Assembly (NCBI GenBank): GCA_937988705.1
Contig: CALKIA010000020.1
Span: 1 to 5,594 of the forward strand
Reading direction: 5' to 3'
From: an uncultured Chloroflexota bacterium
Lineage (GTDB): Bacteria; Chloroflexota; Anaerolineae; Aggregatilineales; Phototrophicaceae
Length of the DNA stretch: 5,594 bases
Position numbers and translations under genes: made by a program
Shown here: in pieces, positions 1-4,881 of the stretch
How the letters are laid out: each line of letters opens with the position of its first letter
How positions within the stretch are numbered: the stretch's first letter is position 1
Notes under the pieces: generated by a model
Told to the model about the DNA's origin: nothing
Database searches by the model: none
What the model saw: only the letters and a program-made list of their open reading frames with translations

Positions 1-45
1 CGGGTTGGACAAGGCAGCTACAGCGCGACCGGAGCCCCAGCATGA
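1..45 (+). CDS. C-terminal tail of an upstream gene, probably an ABC permease (partial)
   Basis: Frame 1 is open from the window edge and ends at TGA 43-45, giving the 14-residue tail RVGQGSYSATGAPA. Its stop overlaps the ATG of the following ATPase gene in an ATGA junction, the same tight coupling seen between the next two genes. In Dpp/Opp-type operons the gene before the first ATPase is usually the second permease (DppC-like), so this is probably its C-terminus. The tail has no diagnostic motif, so the identity comes only from context. The other forward frames are also open over this short stretch; the overlap geometry is the reason for choosing frame 1. Confidence 0.5.
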   Translation, partial: RVGQGSYSATGAPA

Positions 46-1058
46 GTGTCGTACTCGACGTAAAAGACCTGTCGATCAGCTATTTGGCGCAGCGCGGGCG
101 CGTGCGCGCCGTGAGCCATGTTTCGTTTCAACTGCATGAGGGCGAAACCCTTGCTTTGATCGGGGAGAGCGGCTGCGGCAAATCGACGCTCAACCTCGGC
201 TTGATCCGGCAATTGCCCAAGACCGCCAGCATCGACAGCGGTAGTGTCAGCTATACCTACCGCGACGGTAAGCAGATCGACGTGCTGAAGCTGAGTGACC
301 GCCAGATGCGCCGCTATCTGTGGACGGAATGCTCGATGGTGTTTCAGGGCGCGCTCAATTCGCTTAATCCCGTGATTCGCATTCGTGATATGGTCGGCGA
401 CACGGCGGCGGCGCACGGGATGAGCGGCTCGGAAGCGCGACAGCGCGCCTTGAAGCTGTTCGAACAGGTGCGGCTGGACCCGGCGCGCGTGTATAACGCC
501 TACCCCCACGAATTGAGCGGCGGTATGCGCCAGCGCGTGCTGCTGGCGCTAAGTCTGCTGCTGCGCCCGCAGGTTGTCATCATGGATGAGCCGACCACGG
601 CGGTGGATATTCTCACGCAGCGGTCGATTCTGGAAGTGCTGAAAGTGCTGCGCGCCGAACTGAATTTCAGCGTGATCTTTATCAGCCACGATCTCGCGGT
701 GGCCGCTGAAATCGCCGACACCGTGGCGACGATGTACGCAGGCGAAATTGTGGAGATCGGCGGCGTGAACGACGTGTTCTATCGTTCGCGGCATGCCTAC
801 ACGCTGAGTTTGCTCAATGCCGCGCCTCGCTTGAGCGCGAAAACCGAGGCGCTGTCGAGCATTCCTGGCAGCCCGCCCGATCTGATCGAACCGCCGAGCG
901 GGTGCAAGTTTCACCCACGCTGCGCGTTTGCGACCGACCGCTGCCCGACGAACGTGCCGCCGCTGGTCAACTATGGCGCCGAACAATGGGCGGCCTGTCA
1001 TGAGGCAGAGCGAGTGATTGTGGCGGCGGAAGCGACGCGGAAGGTGGATACGCTGTGA
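42..1058 (+). CDS. dppD: ABC transporter ATP-binding protein, oligopeptide/dipeptide type (DppD/OppD-like)
   Basis: This is a cytoplasmic ATPase subunit that would power an importer of the peptide/nickel (Dpp/Opp) family. The 338-residue length is normal for DppD. Motifs in order: Walker A GESGCGKST (41-49), Q-loop with Q102 in FQGALNSLNP, signature LSGGMRQR (158-165), Walker B VVIMDEPT (178-185) with catalytic E183, D-loop AVD (187-189) and switch H216 in SHDL. The C-terminal oligopeptide-transporter extension (about 235-320) carries four cysteines, C288, C294, C301 and C319, matching the motif that binds a [4Fe-4S] cluster in some characterised DppD/OppD proteins. The ATG at 42 has GGAG at 31-34, seven bases upstream, and overlaps the preceding stop. 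The stop at 1056-1058 overlaps the next gene's GTG, so the two ATPases are probably translated together and pair as a heterodimer. The transported substrate cannot be read from an ATPase; muropeptides, peptides and oligosaccharides are all possible. Confidence 0.93.
   Translation: MSVVLDVKDLSISYLAQRGRVRAVSHVSFQLHEGETLALIGESGCGKSTLNLGLIRQLPKTASIDSGSVSYTYRDGKQIDVLKLSDRQMRRYLWTECSMVFQGALNSLNPVIRIRDMVGDTAAAHGMSGSEARQRALKLFEQVRLDPARVYNAYPHELSGGMRQRVLLALSLLLRPQVVIMDEPTTAVDILTQRSILEVLKVLRAELNFSVIFISHDLAVAAEIADTVATMYAGEIVEIGGVNDVFYRSRHAYTLSLLNAAPRLSAKTEALSSIPGSPPDLIEPPSGCKFHPRCAFATDRCPTNVPPLVNYGAEQWAACHEAERVIVAAEATRKVDTL
1039..1047 (+). promoter_or_regulatory. Ribosome binding site that supports the GTG start of the second ATPase
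   Basis: GGAAGGTGG lies 7 bases before GTG 1055. Because this GTG is inside the GTGA junction with the upstream stop, the purine-rich site inside the end of the first ATPase gene supports the GTG start over a later codon. Confidence 0.6.
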
Positions 1059-2098
1059 TCAATGCCAATGGCAAAACCGAGCCGAAGACTGCGCCACCCG
1101 TCATCGAAATGCGCGGCATTACGCGATCCTTCGTCAAGGATCGCCAGAACATTTCGGTGTTGCAGGATATCAACCTGACCGTCGGACACAAAGAGATCAT
1201 CTGTCTGGTGGGGGAAAGCGGCTGCGGCAAGACGACCACCGGGAAAATCATCTCCGGGCTGCTCGATCCGAGCGGTGGCGAACTGCTGATCGATGGGCGG
1301 CGCTTGGACAGCTACACCCCGAAAGAGCGGAAGCTCATCCGCCGCGAAATGCAGATCGTGCATCAAGACCCGTTCGCATCGCTTAACCCGGCGCACACTA
1401 TTGGCGACATCCTCAGCTTTCCGCTGCAGCGGCATCACATGGTCAAGGATGGCGCAGCTTTGCGCCGCCGCATCTGGGAATTGCTGACCATGGTCGATTT
1501 GACGCCGCCGGGAGATATTGTGGGCAAGTATCCACACCAGTTGAGCGGCGGGCAGCGCCAGCGCGTGAGCATCGCCCGTGCGCTGACGGTGCAGCCGCGC
1601 TTGATCGTGGCGGACGAAGCGGTGAGCATGGTCGATGTGAGTATTCGCATCAGCTTGCTGAAGACGCTGCACGGGTTGCGCGATCGTCTAGGTTTATCGA
1701 TCGTGTTCATCACGCACGATCTGGCCCTGGCGAAGTATTTCGCGTGGGAAGGGCGGATCGCCGTGATGTATCTCGGGCGCATTGTGGAAATCGGGCGGAC
1801 GCCGGACGTGATTGCCAATCCGGCGCATCCGTATACGCGCGCGCTGCTGGCGGCGGTTCCCGAAGCCGACCCCGACCTGACGCGGCACAAACATGCGCTG
1901 CGCCTGCGTTCGGACGACATCCCCAGCTTGACGGCTATCCCGCCGGGCTGCGCGTTTCATCCGCGCTGCCCATTCTATGTGCAGGGCGTGTGCGATGTCG
2001 ATGTGCCGGTGCTCCAACCGACAGCGGCGCATCCGCAGGCGGTGGCGTGCATCCCCTTACAACAGGGCAAGTTACAAGCATGGCAGCCGACGGAGTAA
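1055..2098 (+). CDS. dppF: ABC transporter ATP-binding protein, oligopeptide/dipeptide type (DppF/OppF-like)
   Basis: This is the second nucleotide-binding subunit of the same importer, 347 residues long, a normal length for DppF/OppF. Motifs in order: Walker A GESGCGKTT (53-61), Q-loop with Q104 in HQDPFASLNP, a complete signature LSGGQRQR (163-170), Walker B LIVADEAV (183-190) with catalytic E188, a D-loop region SMVDVS (191-196) and switch H221 in THDL. The residue after the catalytic Glu is Ala where most family members have Pro, and the D-loop reads MVD rather than ALD. The ATPase residues themselves are intact, so the subunit should be active. The C-terminal extension has cysteines C299, C305, C313 and C332 (C-x5-C-x7-C-x18-C), so it too may bind an Fe-S cluster. 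Translation starts at GTG 1055 within a 4-base overlap with the first ATPase. A residue-level test for substrate is not possible here. Confidence 0.93.
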   Translation: MINANGKTEPKTAPPVIEMRGITRSFVKDRQNISVLQDINLTVGHKEIICLVGESGCGKTTTGKIISGLLDPSGGELLIDGRRLDSYTPKERKLIRREMQIVHQDPFASLNPAHTIGDILSFPLQRHHMVKDGAALRRRIWELLTMVDLTPPGDIVGKYPHQLSGGQRQRVSIARALTVQPRLIVADEAVSMVDVSIRISLLKTLHGLRDRLGLSIVFITHDLALAKYFAWEGRIAVMYLGRIVEIGRTPDVIANPAHPYTRALLAAVPEADPDLTRHKHALRLRSDDIPSLTAIPPGCAFHPRCPFYVQGVCDVDVPVLQPTAAHPQAVACIPLQQGKLQAWQPTE

Positions 2099-2116
2099 GT
2101 CGATTTTAAGGCAGTG

Positions 2117-2153
2117 CTCACCCGGTGCGTTCCTCGATATTCAGGGTCGGGTG
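2117..2153 (+). repeat. Imperfect inverted repeat between the ATPase genes and the small membrane protein
   Basis: CACCCG (2119-2124) is matched by CGGGTG (2148-2153). The left side reads CTCACCC and the right side GGGTG, the same terminal words as the two hairpin repeats downstream. It could be a decayed copy of that family or a weak hairpin at the end of the transporter unit. There is no T-run after it, so it is not a convincing intrinsic terminator. The rest of the 98-base gap (2099-2196) shows only a TATAGA at 2179-2184 with no good -35 partner. Confidence 0.2.
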
Positions 2154-2196
2154 TGGCGGCGAAAAACAGGATTTAGCGTATAGATGGGTTTAACGC

Positions 2197-2391
2197 ATGA
2201 CTGCTGATGGCTTACACGGCTTTCTGCGGCTGGGCGTCATGGTGGGCGGGTGCGGGCTGATCATGGCGTTGGTACAGCCGCGTGAGAGTCCGCAATTTAT
2301 TCTGAGTGTGTGCAGCGCAGGCATGGGGCTGGCGTTGATCGTCGGTGTCCTCGTCGTGGCGCGCCTCATTAAATCGGGAGATCAGTCATGA
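2197..2391 (+). CDS. Small two-helix membrane protein of unknown function
   Basis: I do not recognise this 64-residue protein. It has two hydrophobic segments, at about residues 9-27 and 34-57, joined by the short polar loop QPRESPQ and followed by a short hydrophilic tail (KSGDQS). That is the shape of a hairpin inner-membrane protein. The segments are rich in Gly, Val and Leu with Cys at 19 and 39; there is no enzymatic motif and no clear cleavable signal peptide. The ribosome binding site is weak (GATGGG at 2183-2188), and ATG 2197 is the first reasonable start in frame. The main support is that its TGA (2389-2391) overlaps the ATG of the GntR gene, implying coupled translation. It may be a membrane accessory of the regulator or transporter, but that is conjecture. 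Confidence 0.65.
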   Translation: MTADGLHGFLRLGVMVGGCGLIMALVQPRESPQFILSVCSAGMGLALIVGVLVVARLIKSGDQS

Positions 2392-3119
2392 TCAACCCTC
2401 AAATAGCTAAACCGCTGTACGAACAAATCAAGAGTTATTTGCTGGCGTGTATCGAACAGGGCATGTACCCGCCCGATTCGCGCCTGCCATCTGAGCGCGA
2501 TTTGGCCGAGCAGTTCGGCGTGTCACGCCTGACGGTCAAGAAAGCGATCAGCGACCTGCTGCAAAGTGGGCAGGTGTACGTGCAGATCGGCAAGGGGACG
2601 TATGTCAGCCGTGCCAAGATCGACCAGTCGCTCGATTCGCTGACCAGCTTCTCGGAAGATATGAGCCAGCGGCATCAACTGCCGGGCAGCCGCGTGCTGG
2701 AAGCGCGCGAGATTCAGGCATCGGTCGAAGAAGCGCGGAATCTGCGCGTCGCGCCGGGGATACCGCTGTATTTCCTGCGCCGTGTGCGCCTCGCCGATGA
2801 TCTGCCGATGGCGATTGAGAGCTGCCGGTTGGTTGCGGCGGTATGTCCCGGTCTGCTGGCGGGGCATGACTATGAGCGTGAATCGCTGTATCAAGTATTG
2901 CGTAATGGGTACGGCATCCGCCTGACGTACGCCGAGCAGTCGATTGAGGCGCGGCTGGCGAGCGTGGACGAAGCGCATCTGCTGCAAATCGAAGTGCGCG
3001 CGCCGATTCTCGCGATCAGCCGGGTGACGTACACCGACAGCGATCAGCCGGTCGAATACACAGTGTCGGCGTACTGTGGGACGCGGTATAAGTTTCAGGC
3101 GATGCTGCGGCGAGTATAA
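2388..3119 (+). CDS. GntR-family transcriptional regulator, HutC/UTRA subfamily
   Basis: This is a ligand-responsive DNA-binding protein of 243 residues, the standard length for the subfamily. The N-terminal winged helix-turn-helix spans about 8-74: it opens with KPLYEQIKSYL, includes LPSERDLAEQFGVSRLTV (33-50) with its recognition helix, and ends in the wing GKGTYVS (69-74). The UTRA effector domain follows (about 85-237), with SFSEDM (87-92), an R-x-R at 132/134, E144 in PMAIE, SLY (166-168) and PVEYTVSAY (221-229). These positions resemble, with a shift of about one residue, those that bind amino-sugar phosphates in B. subtilis NagR/YvoA; that comparison is from memory, and many UTRA proteins share them. 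The start is ATG 2388, with GGGAG (2376-2380) seven bases upstream, overlapping the small membrane gene. Its place between a transporter and a hexosaminidase suggests it controls one or both, probably as a repressor relieved by a sugar-phosphate. No clear GntR operator was found in the flanking gaps. Confidence 0.92.
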   Translation: MINPQIAKPLYEQIKSYLLACIEQGMYPPDSRLPSERDLAEQFGVSRLTVKKAISDLLQSGQVYVQIGKGTYVSRAKIDQSLDSLTSFSEDMSQRHQLPGSRVLEAREIQASVEEARNLRVAPGIPLYFLRRVRLADDLPMAIESCRLVAAVCPGLLAGHDYERESLYQVLRNGYGIRLTYAEQSIEARLASVDEAHLLQIEVRAPILAISRVTYTDSDQPVEYTVSAYCGTRYKFQAMLRRV

Positions 3120-3123
3120 GCAC

Positions 3124-3171
3124 CAACCTCACCCCCAGCCACTCTCCTCTAGGAGAGCGGAACGGGGTGAG
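3124..3171 (+). repeat. C-rich nested hairpin repeat, copy 1 (upstream of the GH3 gene)
   Basis: An outer perfect 8-base inverted repeat, CTCACCCC (3128-3135) and GGGGTGAG (3164-3171), encloses an inner 7-base one, CTCTCCT (3142-3148) and AGGAGAG (3151-3157). The left arm matches the left arm of the element at 4716-4794 at about 20 of 24 aligned positions with one indel, so these are two copies of one dispersed family, similar in style to REP or small non-coding palindromic elements. It begins five bases after the regulator's stop codon. No T-tract follows, so transcription may read through. Confidence 0.75.
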
Positions 3172-3184
3172 ATGTATGCAACGT

Positions 3185-3190
3185 AAGGGA
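3185..3190 (+). promoter_or_regulatory. Ribosome binding site that sets the GH3 start at ATG 3197
   Basis: AAGGGA lies six bases before ATG 3197. The earlier in-frame candidates, GTG 3167 and ATG 3176, are less likely: the GTG is inside the right arm of the hairpin repeat, and the ten extra residues they would add do not look like part of the GH3 fold. Confidence 0.65.
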
Positions 3191-3196
3191 AAACCC

Positions 3197-4711
3197 ATGT
3201 TGAGTACCGAAGTGTTGGTCGGGCAGATGATGGCGGTCGGGTTTAGCGGCTTGACCCCACCCGAGTATGTGCTGGAATGGCTGCGCGCGGGGCGCGTCGG
3301 CACAATCATTTTGTTCGGGCGCAACATTGACACGCCGGAACAGGTTGCGGCTATGACGCAGGCGCTGCACGCGGCGGCGACCTACGGCGTGATCATCAGC
3401 ATCGATCAGGAGGGCGGCACGGTCACGCGGCTGCGCGATAAATTCACCGAGTTTCCCTCGGCGATGGCCTTGTCGAGTGCGCGGGACGGCGAAGCGTGGG
3501 CGGAGCAGGTCGGCACAGCAATTGCCGCCGAAATGCGTGCGCTCGGCATCGGCTGGGATTACGCGCCGGTCGTCGATTTACTCTACAATTTGGACAACCC
3601 CTCGCTGGCGACGCGTTCGTTCGGGCGCGACCCGGAACAGGTCGCGGTGATGGCCTCGGCGTTCGCGCGCGGGATTCAACGCGGTGGCGGTGCGGCTTGC
3701 GCCAAGCATTTCCCCGGCTTGGGTAACACGGCGATTGATACACATATTGATTTGCCGAAGCTCGACACACCGTTGGAGCATATTCTGGCATTTGATCTCA
3801 TCCCGTATCGCGCGGTGATCGGCGCGGGCATCGCCTCGATCATGGCGACGCACACGATTTATACGGTGCTCGATGCAGTGTATCCGGCGACGCTTTCACC
3901 GGTCGTGGCGAAGCGCCTGCTGCGCGAAGAGCTGCACTACGACGGCGTAATTTCGACGGACTGCCTCGAAATGGGCGCGATCACGCGGCATTATGGTGTG
4001 GGTGAAGCGGCGGTGCTGGCGGCGTTGGCGGGCATGGACGCGATTTTGTTCTCGCACACACGTGCCACGCAGGAAGCGGCCTATGCGGCGCTGCTTGACG
4101 CCGTGCAATCCGGCCGTGTGCCGCTGGACAGCGTGGTTGACGCGAACCGGCGCTTGAGCGAGCTGAAAGCGAACTACAGCGTGCCTCCCGGCGATCTCAG
4201 CGTGATCCGTTCGGCGGAACATCTGGCAGTGGCACGGGATGCGGCGCGCGCGGGTGTGAGCGTCATTCAGCGCGGCGCACCGATCAGCGGACGGGTGGCG
4301 CTGGTGGAATTTGTCTCGAGCCTGAACAGCGGTATCGAAGAAGCGGGCGGCTTGACCGGGTTGGGTAAAGTGTTCACGGCACGTTATCCCGACGCGCAGG
4401 CGCTCACGCTGGCCTACGGCGCCGCGCCTGACGCCGCGGAAGCCGCGATCAACGAGGCGGATACGCTCGTGCTGGCAGTCCGCTCGGCGCATTTGCGTCC
4501 GGAAGTGGTCGAACTGGTGCAGCGCTGGATCGGCGCGGCGCGGCAGGCAGCAGTGATCTGTCTGCGGAGTCCGTACGATGCGGTGCTGTTCAAACGCGCG
4601 GGCACGGTGATCTGCACGGTGGGCGACACGGAGCCGGCGCTCGAAGCGGCGGTCGCGGCGCTGGCGGGCGATTATACGCCGACGGGCGCGCTGCCCGTGC
4701 CGTTGGAGTAG
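3197..4711 (+). CDS. nagZ: Glycoside hydrolase family 3, NagZ-like beta-N-acetylhexosaminidase (two-domain)
   Basis: It likely removes non-reducing N-acetylglucosamine from muropeptides or chito-oligosaccharides by a retaining mechanism. Numbered from ATG 3197 (504 residues), the N-terminal TIM barrel (about 1-325) shows IDQEGG (69-74), RSFGRDP (140-146), KHFPG (170-174), the NagZ-type acid/base loop with D181-T-H183 (usually D-S-H), and the nucleophile D255 in STDCLEM (253-259). Two features vary: the loop reads KHFPGLG where classic NagZ has KHFPGHG, and Thr replaces Ser in the D-S-H. The C-terminal part (about 335-504) fits the GH3 alpha/beta sandwich and ends in GALPVPLE. This two-domain layout recalls B. 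subtilis NagZ, whereas Gram-negative NagZ is a single domain of about 340 residues. No signal peptide or lipobox is visible, so the enzyme is probably cytoplasmic and acts on imported substrate. It lies 77 bases after the regulator gene and is flanked on both sides by the same repeat family. Beta-glucosidase or another GH3 activity is less likely given the D-x-H dyad. Confidence 0.9.
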   Translation: MLSTEVLVGQMMAVGFSGLTPPEYVLEWLRAGRVGTIILFGRNIDTPEQVAAMTQALHAAATYGVIISIDQEGGTVTRLRDKFTEFPSAMALSSARDGEAWAEQVGTAIAAEMRALGIGWDYAPVVDLLYNLDNPSLATRSFGRDPEQVAVMASAFARGIQRGGGAACAKHFPGLGNTAIDTHIDLPKLDTPLEHILAFDLIPYRAVIGAGIASIMATHTIYTVLDAVYPATLSPVVAKRLLREELHYDGVISTDCLEMGAITRHYGVGEAAVLAALAGMDAILFSHTRATQEAAYAALLDAVQSGRVPLDSVVDANRRLSELKANYSVPPGDLSVIRSAEHLAVARDAARAGVSVIQRGAPISGRVALVEFVSSLNSGIEEAGGLTGLGKVFTARYPDAQALTLAYGAAPDAAEAAINEADTLVLAVRSAHLRPEVVELVQRWIGAARQAAVICLRSPYDAVLFKRAGTVICTVGDTEPALEAAVAALAGDYTPTGALPVPLE

Positions 4712-4715
4712 ACGA

Positions 4716-4794
4716 CAACCCCACCCCCGCCCCTCCCCGAATTCAGGGAGGGGAGACAACATAAGCCGCTCGCTCCGCTAACGCGGGTGAGGGG
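4716..4794 (+). repeat. C-rich hairpin repeat, copy 2 (downstream of the GH3 gene)
   Basis: This is a longer relative of the element at 3124-3171. The perfect 8-base inverted repeat CCCCTCCC (4730-4737) and GGGAGGGG (4746-4753) forms a stem around an 8-base loop. An outer arm CACCC (4722-4726) can pair with GGGTG (4785-4789), extended by CCC and GGG past one bulged base. Compared with copy 1 it carries roughly 30 extra bases between the inner stem and the right arm. It starts five bases after the GH3 stop codon. As an RNA it would be a strong hairpin that could protect the 3' end or slow transcription, but it lacks the T-run of an intrinsic terminator. Confidence 0.75.
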
Positions 4795-4814
4795 ATAGGA
4801 GTTTAGGGTGATGA

Positions 4815-4834
4815 AGCAGACCGATCGGTCTGCT
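4815..4834. promoter_or_regulatory. Perfect 20-base palindrome, candidate operator
   Basis: AGCAGACCGA followed directly by its exact reverse complement gives an uninterrupted 20-base palindrome, 47 bases before the serine hydrolase start. The core AGACC-GATC-GGTCT resembles operators of some TetR-family repressors such as the NemR box (TAGACC/GGTCTA). Its half-sites face the opposite way from the NagR/DasR-type site (TGGTCT/AGACCA), so the GntR protein in this window is not the obvious ligand. No TetR gene lies in the window. It could instead act as a hairpin in the 5' leader RNA. Recognisable -35 and -10 boxes are lacking nearby. Confidence 0.55.
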
Positions 4835-4870
4835 CCGACGAAGTGCAGGATGGGTCGAACACGACGAACC

Positions 4871-4876
4871 GAGGGG
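4871..4876 (+). promoter_or_regulatory. Ribosome binding site for the serine hydrolase
   Basis: GAGGGG lies five bases before ATG 4882. The nearby ATG at 4878 is out of frame with the gene and hits a stop after three codons, and an in-frame TGA (4879-4881) directly precedes ATG 4882, so this site fixes the start. Confidence 0.7.
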
Positions 4877-4881
4877 AATGA

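Noticed and set aside
2179..2184. TATAGA as a -10 box before the small membrane gene
   Set aside because: No -35-like hexamer is found at a suitable distance, and the match is too short to call a promoter.
3167..3196. Earlier GH3 start at GTG 3167 or ATG 3176
   Set aside because: The GTG lies inside the hairpin repeat arm, and the extra residues MRCMQRKGKP do not look like the family's N-terminus. ATG 3197 has a well-placed AAGGGA.
4730..4753. Intrinsic terminator after the GH3 gene
   Set aside because: The 8-base GC-rich stem is strong, but the following bases are AGACAACAT with no T-run, and the element belongs to a repeat family.
3896..4762. Long open frame (288 codons) on the minus strand across the GH3 gene
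   Set aside because: It lies opposite a gene with full GH3 motifs, is rich in Arg, His and Ala as expected from the reverse of a GC-rich gene, and has no domain or ribosome binding site that I can recognise.
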